NCBI RefSeq assembly: GCF_023242365.1
Contig: NZ_JALLIX010000037.1
Coordinates: forward strand, 1-64,000
Direction of reading: 5' to 3'
Source: Pseudomonas sp. MWU13-2100
GTDB taxonomy: Bacteria > Pseudomonadota > Gammaproteobacteria > Pseudomonadales > Pseudomonadaceae
DNA length: 64,000 nt
The notes under the pieces: model-generated
What the model saw: the letters and a program-made list of their open reading frames with translations, nothing else
Told to the model about the DNA's origin: nothing
The model's database searches: none
Translations under genes and position numbers: made by a program
Part shown: one piece after another, positions 9,920-19,019 of the stretch
How the letters are laid out: each line of letters starts with the position of its first letter
Position numbering within the stretch: the first letter of the stretch is position 1

Positions 9920-10036
9920 CTACGGTTTTTTCCGTTTATGTGAGTCTTTCCAGATAAAAAATCCAAAACCGGCGAAGAACATCACCATGAGGCCTACAGT
10001 CAGCACTCCGGCGATCACCACGTTATCGAAGAACAT
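9920..10036 (-). CDS. ccoM: cbb3-type cytochrome oxidase small subunit CcoM
   Basis: A 38-residue single-span membrane protein: short N-terminus MFFDNVV, a hydrophobic helix of about 20 residues, then the basic tail WKDSHKRKKP on the cytoplasmic side. This matches my memory of CcoM, the tiny extra subunit of Pseudomonas cbb3 cytochrome c oxidases (described in P. stutzeri), which aids assembly and stability. AGGAGG stands six bases before the ATG. An ANR box centred at -41.5 of a possible promoter and its own terminator support a real, oxygen-responsive gene. It is too short for ordinary gene callers. Identification is by recall, not alignment. Confidence 0.75.
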   Translation of the reverse strand: MFFDNVVIAGVLTVGLMVMFFAGFGFFIWKDSHKRKKP

Positions 10037-10066
10037 GATTGGCCTCCTGCACTTGCCTTGTTGCGA

Positions 10067-10115
10067 TGGAGCTAAGTTAGCCCAGCAGGCACAGTGAAAA
10101 ATTGACCAAGGTCAA
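10067..10115 (-). promoter_or_regulatory. ANR/FNR-type promoter of ccoM
   Basis: TTGACCAAGGTCAA (10102-10115) fits the Anr/Fnr pattern TTGA(C/T)-N4-(G/A)TCAA as a perfect inverted repeat. On the minus strand TAACTT (10079-10074) makes a -10 that places the start near 10067, so the box centre falls at -41.5, the classic class II activator position. Micro-aerobic induction is expected. Confidence 0.7.
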
Positions 10116-10180
10116 TGCCGCCCAAGGCAGGGCGCGGGAGAAGGGGAATAACTGATCCATATCAAGAATCAGTGGGGGTA

Positions 10181-10342
10181 TCAGCGTTTTTTCGGCTTGT
10201 TCTTCGGTTTTTTCTTGCCCTTGCCCAACGGCAGGGCTTGCTCGAATGCCTGGCGAACTTCATTCAGGCGTTTTTCATTGAGGTCATGGACACGCTTGGC
10301 CCGTTCGGTATTAAGGTCGATCAACTTGTCATCTTGGTTCAT
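10181..10342 (-). CDS. Small basic conserved protein, unknown function
   Basis: A 53-residue soluble protein beginning MNQDDKLIDLNTERAKRVHD and ending in a Lys/Pro-rich tail (GKGKKKPKNKPKKR), so it is strongly basic and could bind nucleic acid or ribosomes. The first 35 residues look like a charged helix. I recall near-identical small proteins in other Pseudomonas, which argues for a real gene; no function is known to me. It stands alone between ccoM and a LysR gene. Confidence 0.65.
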   Translation of the reverse strand: MNQDDKLIDLNTERAKRVHDLNEKRLNEVRQAFEQALPLGKGKKKPKNKPKKR

Positions 10343-10530
10343 GGTCAGATTACATCGCTATCCGTCGAATTCTATCAAAGAGCCCCTATCGGCAACCTTC
10401 AACACGCGCTATGGGCTAATAATGCGGGCAAGTCAGCCGGTTATCCAGACCTCAGGCTCAACAAGGCCTGGGCAGTCCCGCGCTTTCCCAGCACAATCCC
10501 TGACCTGACCCAATGCAAAGGAGAGCCGAA

Positions 10531-11409
10531 GTGGCGTTGCACCAGGATCTGCCGCCGTTGATGGCCCTACGCGCCTTCGAGGCCGTGGCCCGCCACCTGA
10601 GCTTTATCAAGGCCGCCGATGAGCTGTGCGTCAGTCAAAGCGCGATCAGCCACCAGGTGCAGAAACTCGAGCAGCATCTGCAGAGACAGCTGTTTATCCG
10701 ACGTACTCGCGCCATTGATCTCACAGAGGATGGCGACCAGTACTACCAGCAAATCCGCCCGGCCCTGGAGCAGATCGCCCAGGCCACCCGCCAGCTCAGC
10801 TTGCCCCGACCAAACCAGGTGCTGCGCATTGGCCTATTGGCCTCCTTCGCCACCCTCTGGTTGGCCTCGCGCCTGACCGATTTCGGCCTTCGCCACCCGC
10901 AGATCAGGGTCGAGCTGAAACCCACGATCCAACTGGCCGATGTGGCCGGCGCCGAGGTGGACCTGGCGATCCGCTATGGCAAAGGTGGCTGGCCCCATGT
11001 CAACGCCGTACGCTTGATGGGCGAACGCCTCTTTCCGGTCTGTAGCCCGGCCTTCAAGGCGGCGGGCATCGAGCACGGCCCATTGCTCATGTCACAGGCA
11101 CCGCAACCATTCGAATGGATCGACTGGTCCCGCCACTATCGTCTCGACGTTCAGCACTACCCCCGCGTCATGCTCCACGACTACAACATCGTGGTCGAAG
11201 CGGCCATCGCCGGGCAAGGTATCGCCATGGGGCGCCAGCGCCTGATCGAACGCCGCCTCAAGGAGGGTGTACTGGTGAATGCCTTCGACCAGCCAGCCTT
11301 TGAAAGCGCGATCGGCTACTGGCTGGTCAAACCGAACAATACATCGAGCCCCGCCGCGGAATGCTTCTGCGAGTGGCTGCTGGAGCAGTGCAGCGCCGCC
11401 GACACATGA
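10531..11409 (+). CDS. LysR-family regulator (GcvA-like)
   Basis: A 292-residue LysR regulator with an N-terminal helix-turn-helix (LPPLMALRAFEAVARHLSF, then QSAISHQVQKLE) and a GcvA/AmpR-type effector domain. An ATG at 10513 is in frame, but the bases after it (AAAGGAGAG) are an excellent ribosome site for the GTG at 10531, seven bases on, so the GTG start is chosen. The next two genes run in the same direction (RidA protein, aminotransferase), so it probably controls them, although LysR genes usually diverge from their targets. Confidence 0.85.
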   Translation: MALHQDLPPLMALRAFEAVARHLSFIKAADELCVSQSAISHQVQKLEQHLQRQLFIRRTRAIDLTEDGDQYYQQIRPALEQIAQATRQLSLPRPNQVLRIGLLASFATLWLASRLTDFGLRHPQIRVELKPTIQLADVAGAEVDLAIRYGKGGWPHVNAVRLMGERLFPVCSPAFKAAGIEHGPLLMSQAPQPFEWIDWSRHYRLDVQHYPRVMLHDYNIVVEAAIAGQGIAMGRQRLIERRLKEGVLVNAFDQPAFESAIGYWLVKPNNTSSPAAECFCEWLLEQCSAADT

Positions 11410-11498
11410 GTTATCTGGATACGTCGGATTGAATCTATGCGTTTGTCGATCTACCGCCGGCCCAGCATGCTCAAGCCTCTTTCCCGGAGGTTTGCCCA

Positions 11499-11969
11499 AT
11501 GAATCATTCCCTGTCCGACCGAGTGGCCCAGCTGGACCTGACCCTGCCGCAACCGGGGCAGCCGATCGCCAACTATGTGAACTACGTCGTCAGCCAGAAC
11601 CAGCTGTTCATTTCCGGACAGATTCCCCTGCGAGACGGCAAGCCGGCCTTTGTCGGACGCCTGGGCGACAGCCTGGACGAAGTCCAAGGCGCGCAGGCCG
11701 CGGAACTTGCCGCGCTCGGCCTGCTGGCGCAACTGGGCCACGCCCTTGACGATGATCTGTCGCGCCTGGTGCGGATCGTCCGCCTGGGTGTCTTTGTCGC
11801 CAGCAGCGCCGACTTCCAGCGCCAGGGAGTCGTGGCCAACGGCGCTTCCAATCTGCTGGTCAATGCCCTCGGCGACAAGGGCCGCCATGCACGTACCGCC
11901 ATCGGTGTCGCCAGCCTGCCCAGCGGTGTTGCCGTGGAAATCGATGCGATTTTCGAGCTGCACCCATGA
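11499..11969 (+). CDS. RidA/YjgF-family protein
   Basis: A 156-residue RidA-superfamily protein (QNQLFISGQIPLRDGKPAFVG, later LVRIVRLGVFVASSADFQRQG, then GDKGRHARTAIGVASLPSGVAVEIDAIFEL, each shown only in part). RidA proteins hydrolyse reactive enamine/imine intermediates released by PLP enzymes. The ATG of the PLP aminotransferase-fold gene overlaps its stop by four bases, so the pair is co-translated and RidA likely clears that enzyme's products. The conserved Arg of true RidA is present in GDKGRHARTAIG. It is longer than the usual 128 residues, so it belongs to a divergent subfamily. Confidence 0.85.
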   Translation: MNHSLSDRVAQLDLTLPQPGQPIANYVNYVVSQNQLFISGQIPLRDGKPAFVGRLGDSLDEVQGAQAAELAALGLLAQLGHALDDDLSRLVRIVRLGVFVASSADFQRQGVVANGASNLLVNALGDKGRHARTAIGVASLPSGVAVEIDAIFELHP

Positions 11970-13195
11970 ATGTTCCACTGGCTGAGGAAATCCTCCAACT
12001 GCGCGCCGCCACGCCCGGCTGCGCCCGGATGATCCATTTCAATCACGCCGGCGCCTCCCTGCCCAGCCAGGCCACGCTGGACGCCATCAGCGCGCAACTA
12101 CAGCGCGAAGCGACAATCGGCCCCATGGAAGCCGCCATCGAAGGGACCAGATTGCAGGAAGAGGCGCGCCACTGGGCGGCCCGACTGCTCGGCACCGACA
12201 GCGCCGCCATCGCCTTTACCAGTAGCGGCTCGGCGGCCTGGGGCATGGCATTCAACGCCCTGGGGGGCTGGCACGCGGGCGATCGGATCCTGGTGGGACG
12301 GCATGAATGGGGCGGCAACCTGGCCTGCATGACTCAAGCCCTGCAGTCCGGTGCCCGGCTCGAGGTGATCCCCTGTGACGAGAGCGGCGCGGTGTCGGTG
12401 GCCGCCCTGGAGCGGATGCTCGATTCACGCGTGAAGCTGATCGCCCTGACCTGGCTGCCGGCTAACGGTGGCCTGATCAACCCGGCCCGCGCCATCGGCG
12501 AAGTGGCGCGGCGACATGGCATTGCCTACTTCATCGATGCCGGACAAGCACTGGGCCAACTGCCCTGCGATGTCCAGGCCCTGGGCTGCGATGTGCTCAA
12601 GGGCGCCGCCCGCAAGTTCCTCCGCGGTCCGAGGGGAACCGCACTGCTGTATATACGCCCGGAATTCCTGGCACGACTCAGGCCGGCCCAACTCGATGTG
12701 CTCTCGGCACCCTGGGACGGTCACACCTTCACCCTACGCAACGATGCCCGCCGCTTTGAAACCAGCGAAGTCTCCCTGGCGCTACTGGCTGGACTGGCGA
12801 ATGCGCTGAAAGAAGCCGTGGAGCTGGGGATCGAGCACATCTACCAGCGAATCCAGGCATTGAGCCAGCCACTGCGCCAGGCACTGGGGCAGATCAGCGG
12901 CCTGGCGCTGTGCGACCTGGGCCTGCCCGGACAACAATCAGGGCTGATTGCGTTCACGCTGGAAGGTTGGGACGTTTTTGAATTGAAACAGCGGCTGGCC
13001 GAAAGCGGCATCAACCTGGGGGCCAATGGCACCGCTTATACGCCGCTGGACATGCAGGTTCGGGGTCTGTCGGCCATTGCACGGATCGCCATCAGCCATC
13101 TCAATACCGTGGAGGAAATCGACACCTTGCTCCAGGCCCTGCGAGCACTGGCCAGCGAGCGCCGTCAGACCTCGACGTCCACCAGCAGTCCCTGA
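11966..13195 (+). CDS. Class V aminotransferase-fold PLP enzyme
   Basis: A 409-residue fold-type I PLP enzyme resembling cysteine desulfurase/isopenicillin-N-epimerase-like proteins. Asp191 in FIDAGQALGQ would contact the pyridine nitrogen and Lys217 in GAARKFLRGPRG is the likely Schiff-base lysine. FNHAGASLP near residue 25 is the typical N-terminal substrate-loop start. The substrate is unknown. Coupling to a RidA protein suggests an enamine-producing beta-elimination or transamination on an amino acid. The 3' end overlaps the convergent gene at 13165 by 31 bases. Confidence 0.8.
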   Translation: MNVPLAEEILQLRAATPGCARMIHFNHAGASLPSQATLDAISAQLQREATIGPMEAAIEGTRLQEEARHWAARLLGTDSAAIAFTSSGSAAWGMAFNALGGWHAGDRILVGRHEWGGNLACMTQALQSGARLEVIPCDESGAVSVAALERMLDSRVKLIALTWLPANGGLINPARAIGEVARRHGIAYFIDAGQALGQLPCDVQALGCDVLKGAARKFLRGPRGTALLYIRPEFLARLRPAQLDVLSAPWDGHTFTLRNDARRFETSEVSLALLAGLANALKEAVELGIEHIYQRIQALSQPLRQALGQISGLALCDLGLPGQQSGLIAFTLEGWDVFELKQRLAESGINLGANGTAYTPLDMQVRGLSAIARIAISHLNTVEEIDTLLQALRALASERRQTSTSTSSP

Positions 13196-13506
13196 CGCGG
13201 CTGATCTTCCATCAGCGCCACCACCGGTACGGTGTTGTCGGCATTCAACTCATCGCCCGGGACGGCCAGGTGCAACTCAGGGTCGTCATCGGCTTCGCGG
13301 CGGCGCTGTTGCTGTTCCTGCTGGCGCCGCTGTTCTTCGCGCAGCAACCAGCCGGCCTCGTCCGGGTCACGCTTTTGCAGGTCGATGGTGCTCTCATTGG
13401 AGCTTTGTTGCACCGGCACCACGGGGGGAATGTCCGGTCGCGGTCGAATCGGATCCGTCTGGGACGTGATCGGTACGACACTCAAGGGCAGTATCGGTGG
13501 CAGCAT
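13165..13506 (-). CDS. Conserved hypothetical protein, Gln/Arg-rich
   Basis: A 113-residue protein: Pro-rich N-terminal half (LPPILPLSVVPI, RPRPDIPPVVPV), then a charged Gln/Arg helix (LLREEQRRQQEQQQRRREADDD), then a short hydrophobic C-terminal part. There is no signal peptide. CAGGAG precedes the ATG with good spacing. I recall similar Pseudomonas proteins in databases, sometimes mislabelled as aspartate-semialdehyde dehydrogenase, which the sequence does not support. It is convergent with and overlaps the aminotransferase gene. Confidence 0.65.
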   Translation of the reverse strand: MLPPILPLSVVPITSQTDPIRPRPDIPPVVPVQQSSNESTIDLQKRDPDEAGWLLREEQRRQQEQQQRRREADDDPELHLAVPGDELNADNTVPVVALMEDQPRQGLLVDVEV

Positions 13507-13752
13507 GATGGCATTCTCCTGTCGTCAGGCTGTCGGCGGCGTGCTCGGCGACTTGAGCCCAGGATGGTCAAACTGTGACCGGATTAACAGACAAAGGTGC
13601 CCGAGATGCCGATGAGCTACCCTTTCTTTCAGGTCTTGCACCTACTAAAGGCGGGATGCTCGCTAAAAGCGCGGTATTTGTGAGCTTCTTTTAGCCTGAA
13701 AGCGTCGATTCCGTTAACATAGTCGGCTTTTTCAAGGCGGGAGTCAGGCAGC

Positions 13753-16599
13753 ATGGCGCAGCAGTATCAACCGGGGCAACGCTGGATCAGTGACAGCGAA
13801 GCGGAGTTGGGTTTAGGCACCGTTCTGGCACAGGACGGCCGCTTGTTGACCGTGCTCTACCCGGCCACTGGCGACACCCGCCAGTATGCGCTACGGAATG
13901 CGCCCCTGACCCGCGTGAGGTTCTCGCCGGGCGACACCATCACCCACTTCGAAGGTTGGAAGATGACCGTGCGGGAAGTCGACGATGTCGACGGATTGCT
14001 GGTCTATCACGGCCTCAACACACAGAACGAAGCCGTCACGCTGCCGGAAACCCAGCTGTCGAACTTCATCCAGTTCCGCCTGGCCAGCGACCGCCTGTTC
14101 GCCGGGCAGATCGACCCGCTGGCCTGGTTCTCGCTGCGCTACCACACCCTGGAACACACCAGCCGCCAGTTGCAATCCTCGCTTTGGGGCCTGGGTGGCG
14201 TGCGCGCGCAACCGATCGCCCACCAGTTGCACATTGCCCGGGAAGTGGCCGACCGCATCGCACCACGGGTCTTGCTGGCCGACGAAGTAGGCCTGGGCAA
14301 GACCATCGAAGCCGGCCTGGTGATCCATCGCCAGTTGCTCTCGGGCCGCGCCAACCGCGTGCTGATCCTGGTGCCGGAGAACCTGCAGCACCAGTGGCTG
14401 GTGGAAATGCGCCGGCGTTTCAACCTGCAGGTCGCGCTGTTCGACGCCGAACGTTTTATCGAGAGCGATGCCAGCAACCCGTTCGAAGACACCCAGTTGG
14501 CCCTGGTGGCCCTGGAGTGGCTGGTGGAAGACGAGAAGGCCCAGGATGCGCTGTTCGCCGCCGGCTGGGACCTGCTGGTGGTCGACGAAGCCCACCACCT
14601 GGTCTGGCACGAAGACCAGGTCAGCCCGCAATACGCTCTGGTCGAACAACTGGCCGAGACCATTCCCGGCGTCCTGCTGCTGACCGCGACCCCGGAACAA
14701 CTGGGCCAGGACAGCCACTTCGCCCGTCTGCGCCTGCTCGACCCGAACCGCTTCCATGACCTCAAGGCCTTCCGCGCCGAGAGCGAGAACTATCGCCCGG
14801 TGGCCGAAGCCGTCCAGGAACTGCTGGACAAAGGCCGTCTGTCGCCTGCCGCGCACAAGACCATCCTGGGTTTCCTCGGTGACGAAGGCGAGGCCCTGCT
14901 GGCCGCCGTCAACGCTGGCGACAGCGATGCCAGCGCCCGTCTGGTGCGCGAGCTGCTCGACCGCCACGGTACCGGCCGCGTGCTGTTCCGCAACACCCGC
15001 GCCGCCGTGCAAGGTTTCCCGGAGCGCAAGCTGCACGCCTACCCGCTGCCGTGCCCGGACGAATACCTCGAACTGCCGTTGGGCGAACACGCCGAGCTGT
15101 ACCCGGAAGTCAGCTTCCAGGCCCAGCCGGACACCGACGACGAAGCCCGCTGGTGGCGCTTCGACCCGCGCGTCGAGTGGTTGATCGACCAGTTGAAAAT
15201 GCTCAAGCGCACCAAGGTCCTGGTGATCTGCGCCCATGCCGAAACCGCCATGGATCTGGAAGATGCCCTGCGCGTGCGCTCCGGCATTCCGGCCACGGTG
15301 TTCCACGAGGGCATGAATATCCTCGAACGCGACCGCGCCGCCGCCTACTTCGCCGACGAAGAGTTCGGCGCCCAGGTGCTGATCTGCTCGGAAATCGGCA
15401 GTGAAGGTCGCAACTTCCAGTTCTCCCACCACCTGGTGCTGTTCGACCTGCCGTCCCACCCGGACCTGCTGGAGCAGCGCATCGGCCGTCTCGACCGGAT
15501 CGGCCAGAAACACGTGATCGAACTGCACGTGCCGTACCTGCAGACCAGCCCGCAAGAGCGTCTGTTCCAGTGGTACCACGAAGCGCTGAACGCCTTCCTC
15601 AACACCTGCCCGACCGGTAACGCCCTGCAGCAGCAGTTCGGCCCACGCCTGCTGCCATTGCTGGAAAACGCCGATGACGGCCAGTGGCAAGCGCTGATCG
15701 ACGAAGCCCGCGGCGAGCGCGAGCGCCTGGAAGCCGAGCTGCACACCGGTCGCGACCGTCTGCTGGAACTCAACTCCGGTGGCGCCGGCGAAGGTGACGC
15801 GTTGGTCGAGGCAATCCATGAGCAGGACGACCAGTTCGCCCTGCCTATCTATATGGAAACCCTGTTCGACGCCTTCGGCATCGACAGCGAAGACCATTCG
15901 GAAAACGCCCTGATCCTCAAGCCGAGCGAGAAGATGCTCGACGCCAGCTTCCCGCTGGGCGACGACGAAGGCGTGACCATCACCTATGACCGCAACCAGG
16001 CGCTGTCGCGCGAAGACATGCAGTTCATTACCTGGGAACACCCGATGGTGCAGGGCGGTATGGATCTTGTGCTGTCCGGCTCGATGGGCAACACCGCCGT
16101 GGCGCTGATCAAGAACAAGGCGCTCAAGCCCGGCACCGTACTGCTGGAGCTGCTCTATGTCAGCGAAGTGGTCGCGCCGCGCTCGCTGCAACTGGGCCGC
16201 TACCTGCCGCCGGCGGCGTTGCGCTGCCTGCTGGATGCCAATGGCAACGACCTGTCGACCCGGGTGGCGTTCGAAACCTTGAACGATCAGTTGGAAAGCG
16301 TGCCACGGGCCAGCGCCAACAAGTTCATCCAGGCCCAGCGCGACAGCCTGACGCCGAAGATCAACGCCGGTGAAGCCAAGATCGCACCGCGTCACGCCGA
16401 ACGCGTGGCCGAGGCTCAACGGCGCCTGGCGGCGGATACCGATGAAGAGCTGGCGCGCCTGACGGCGTTGCAGGCGGTCAATCCGAGCGTGCGTGACAGC
16501 GAACTGGCGGCGTTGCGTCAACAACGTGAACAGGGCCTGGCCATGCTGGAAAAAGCCGCACTGCGCCTCGAAGCGATTCGGGTGTTGGTGGCGGGTTGA
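13753..16599 (+). CDS. rapA: RNA polymerase-associated helicase-like ATPase RapA
   Basis: A 948-residue Swi2/Snf2-family ATPase that binds RNA polymerase and recycles it after termination. Order of parts: N-terminal Tudor-like domains (about 1-110), ATPase core with Walker A DEVGLGKT (Lys183) and DEAHH box (Asp278), second RecA-like domain with ICSEIGSEGRNFQFSHH and QRIGRLDRIGQ, then the RapA-specific C-terminal region. Its length is close to the 968 residues of E. coli RapA. It is monocistronic and its 3' end runs into the REP array. Confidence 0.95.
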   Translation: MAQQYQPGQRWISDSEAELGLGTVLAQDGRLLTVLYPATGDTRQYALRNAPLTRVRFSPGDTITHFEGWKMTVREVDDVDGLLVYHGLNTQNEAVTLPETQLSNFIQFRLASDRLFAGQIDPLAWFSLRYHTLEHTSRQLQSSLWGLGGVRAQPIAHQLHIAREVADRIAPRVLLADEVGLGKTIEAGLVIHRQLLSGRANRVLILVPENLQHQWLVEMRRRFNLQVALFDAERFIESDASNPFEDTQLALVALEWLVEDEKAQDALFAAGWDLLVVDEAHHLVWHEDQVSPQYALVEQLAETIPGVLLLTATPEQLGQDSHFARLRLLDPNRFHDLKAFRAESENYRPVAEAVQELLDKGRLSPAAHKTILGFLGDEGEALLAAVNAGDSDASARLVRELLDRHGTGRVLFRNTRAAVQGFPERKLHAYPLPCPDEYLELPLGEHAELYPEVSFQAQPDTDDEARWWRFDPRVEWLIDQLKMLKRTKVLVICAHAETAMDLEDALRVRSGIPATVFHEGMNILERDRAAAYFADEEFGAQVLICSEIGSEGRNFQFSHHLVLFDLPSHPDLLEQRIGRLDRIGQKHVIELHVPYLQTSPQERLFQWYHEALNAFLNTCPTGNALQQQFGPRLLPLLENADDGQWQALIDEARGERERLEAELHTGRDRLLELNSGGAGEGDALVEAIHEQDDQFALPIYMETLFDAFGIDSEDHSENALILKPSEKMLDASFPLGDDEGVTITYDRNQALSREDMQFITWEHPMVQGGMDLVLSGSMGNTAVALIKNKALKPGTVLLELLYVSEVVAPRSLQLGRYLPPAALRCLLDANGNDLSTRVAFETLNDQLESVPRASANKFIQAQRDSLTPKINAGEAKIAPRHAERVAEAQRRLAADTDEELARLTALQAVNPSVRDSELAALRQQREQGLAMLEKAALRLEAIRVLVAG

Positions 16600-16612
16600 T
16601 CTAACCCGTCGC

Positions 16613-17396
16613 TGTGGGAGTCGGCGCTCTTGAGGGCCCTTTCGCGGGCAAGCTCCGCTCCCACAGTTTTAGGCCGTACACAAAACAGAAGAACGCCCCC
16701 GATACTGTGGGGGTCGGCGCTCTTGAGGGCCCTTTCGCGGGCAAGCTCCGCTCCCACAGTTTTTAGGCCGTACACAAAACAGAAGAACGCCCCCGATACT
16801 GTGGGAGTCGGCGCTCTTAAGGGCCCTTTCGCGGGCAAGCTCCGCTCCCACAGTTTTAGGCCATACACAAAACAGAAGAACGCCCCCGATACTGTGGGGG
16901 TCGGCGCTCTCGAGGGCCCTTTCGCGGGTAAGCTCCGCTCCCACAGTTTTTAGGCCGTACACAAAACAGAAGAACGCCCCCGATACTGTGGGGGTCGGCG
17001 CTCTCGAGGGCCCTTTCGCGGGCAAGCTCCGCTCCCACGGTTTTAGGCCATACACAAAACAGAAGAACGCCCCCGATACTGTGGGAGTCGGTGCTCTCGA
17101 GGGCCCTTTCGCGGGCAAGCTCCGCTCCCACAGTTTTAGGCCGTACACAAAACAGAAGAACGCCCCCGATACTGTGGGAGTCGGTGCTCTTGAGGGCCCT
17201 TTCGCGGGCAAGCTCCGCTCCCACAGTTTTAGGCCGTACACAAAACAGAAGAACGCCCCCGATACTGTGGGAGTCGGCGCTCTTGAGGGCCCTTTCGCGG
17301 GCAAGCTCCGCTCCCACAGTTTTAGGCCGTACACAAAACAGAAGAACGCCCCCGATACTGTGGGAGCGGAGCTTGCCCGCGAAGGGCGCGACTCGG
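16613..17396. repeat. Tandem REP array: eight 93/94-bp units plus a closing inverted REP
   Basis: Units begin (TGTGGG) at 16613, 16706, 16800, 16893, 16987, 17080, 17173 and 17266, so the period is 93 bases, or 94 where a T run has an extra T. Each unit starts CTGTGGG(A/G)G and ends CTCCCACAG, able to form a hairpin whose right arm is the common P. fluorescens REP core (TTCGCGGGCAAGCTCCGCTC). A constant linker of about 39 bases follows. At 17359 the array closes with the same REP in the opposite orientation. It fills the gap between convergent rapA and the MFS gene. Because 93 is a multiple of three, both strands show spurious open frames. Confidence 0.95.
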
Positions 17397-17408
17397 TCTA
17401 CCTGAATA

Positions 17409-18755
17409 TCAGGCGGTCACAGGCGCCACACCCGGTGCATCCGCGGCCATCCCTTCGCGCATACGCTGCGCATCCTTGCTGAAACACCGCGCCGCCTGGA
17501 ACAGAAACGCCAGCGTCAACAACAAGGCTCCCGGAATCAGGTACATCGCATCATGCAGCCCGACAGCCTTGAAGACCTCGCTCATCTGCTCGGCCCCCGC
17601 CGCCAGCATCGCCGCATGGGCAAAGTGATCGGACAGCAAACCGACCACCACCGGCCCCAAACCACCGCCCAACAGATATAATCCGGCAAAGTACACGGCC
17701 ATCGCCGTCGCCCGCAGCCGCGGCTCGACCACGTCTTGGATGGCCGTATAAACACAGGTATAGAAGTTGTAGGCAAACAGCCAACCGACACTGAACACCG
17801 CCACGAACACACCGATCTCGATGCGCCCGGCATGCAGCGCCCAACCGGTGGTCAGCGTCGAGATCACCAGGCTCACCGCGGCGAACAACAGCCGGCCATT
17901 GGCAATACGCTGGTGCAGCTTGTCCGCGACCCAACCGCCCAACGTCAACCCGACCAACCCGGTGACCCCGACAATCAAACCGGTCGCCACCGCGGCTTCC
18001 TGCAAGGGCATAAGGAAATAACGCTGCAACATCGGCACCAGAAACGAGTTGCAGGCGTAGGTGGCGAAGTTGAAGGTCAGCCCGGCCAGCACCAGCCAGA
18101 GAAACGTCGGGATCGCCATCAGGCGGCGCACCGGACGGTCGACCTTCTCCTGGGACACCTTCACCGTTTCCGCCGCGCCGCGCTTGGGCTCCTTGATAAA
18201 GAACATAAACCCCGCCAGCAGCAACCCTGGTACCGCCGCGATAAAGAACGGCGCGCGCCAGCTGTCGAAAGCCTTGACCATGGCCCCGGTGGTGAAGAAC
18301 GCCAGCACCAGCCCCAGCGGCAAGCCCAGCATGAAGATGCCCATGGCCCGCGCCCGGCGGTGCGCCGGGAACAGATCGCCGATCAGCGAGTTGGCGGCTG
18401 GCGCATAAGCGGCCTCGCCGATACCGACGCCCATGCGCACCAGCAGGAAGGTCGCGAAACTGCCCACCAGGCCGTTCGCGGCCGTCAGCCCACTCCAGAC
18501 CGCCAGGCCCCAGCCCATCAGTTTGCTGCGCGAGCCGTTGTCGGCCATCCGCCCCAGGGGCAGGCCGGCAATGGCATAGACAATGGTGAACGCAGTGCCG
18601 ATGATGCCGATCTGGAAGTCGCTCAGATGCCACTCCATGCGGATCGGCTCGATGATGATCGCAGGCAGGGTGCGGTCGTAGAAGTTGAAGAGGTTGGCGA
18701 GGAACAACAGGAACAGAATGCGCCAGGCATTCGCCGCTTGGGTCGAGTTCTGCAT
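17409..18755 (-). CDS. MFS transporter, spinster-like
   Basis: A 448-residue major facilitator with about 12 transmembrane helices. NLFNFYDRTLPAIIIEPI in helix 1 and GLPLGRMADNGSRSKLMGWG in the first cytoplasmic loop are typical of the spinster-like subfamily (COG0477 type), as is the later GGWVADKL. The substrate is unknown; relatives move lipids, aromatic acids or sugars. No linked catabolic gene helps. It is monocistronic, with its 3' end 12 bases from the REP array. Confidence 0.85.
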   Translation of the reverse strand: MQNSTQAANAWRILFLLFLANLFNFYDRTLPAIIIEPIRMEWHLSDFQIGIIGTAFTIVYAIAGLPLGRMADNGSRSKLMGWGLAVWSGLTAANGLVGSFATFLLVRMGVGIGEAAYAPAANSLIGDLFPAHRRARAMGIFMLGLPLGLVLAFFTTGAMVKAFDSWRAPFFIAAVPGLLLAGFMFFIKEPKRGAAETVKVSQEKVDRPVRRLMAIPTFLWLVLAGLTFNFATYACNSFLVPMLQRYFLMPLQEAAVATGLIVGVTGLVGLTLGGWVADKLHQRIANGRLLFAAVSLVISTLTTGWALHAGRIEIGVFVAVFSVGWLFAYNFYTCVYTAIQDVVEPRLRATAMAVYFAGLYLLGGGLGPVVVGLLSDHFAHAAMLAAGAEQMSEVFKAVGLHDAMYLIPGALLLTLAFLFQAARCFSKDAQRMREGMAADAPGVAPVTA

Positions 18756-19019
18756 GGGGTCCGTCTCTTTTATTGTTATAGGGGCCTGCCCGCCAGACGC
18801 GTTGAGCCCGGAGCCCTCAATCTAGTGAGCGGCGCCCGGGCTGTCTGCCACCATTCGTGGCGCTGATACCCGGCAATGCCCTGCGCGCCCTGCCCCGGTG
18901 CCTTATTGCCGCGGACCGGGATGCCGGCAAAGATGATGCCAAAAAAATACCTTCCAAAGCCCGGGCCGAAGCCTAGAATAGCCACCGTTCTCCTCCCCCC
19001 ACTTTCTCCGTGACCTTCC

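Noticed and set aside
13891..16524. An 877-codon open frame opposite rapA
   Set aside because: It is a shadow of GC-rich codon bias; rapA has intact helicase motifs and the opposite frame has low-complexity Gln/Val/Arg content without domains. The same applies to long frames opposite pcaT, the bra ATPases, the tape measure and the sheath.
16613..17396. CRISPR array
   Set aside because: The whole unit, linker included, is near-identical from copy to copy, so there are no unique spacers, and no cas genes are present. Units hold P. fluorescens REP sequence.
16630..17482. Long open frames on both strands encoding a 31-residue repeat across the REP array
   Set aside because: They arise because the unit is 93 bases, a multiple of three. 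The frames have no ribosome sites and are broken where a unit is 94 bases; the repeat is explained as REP DNA.
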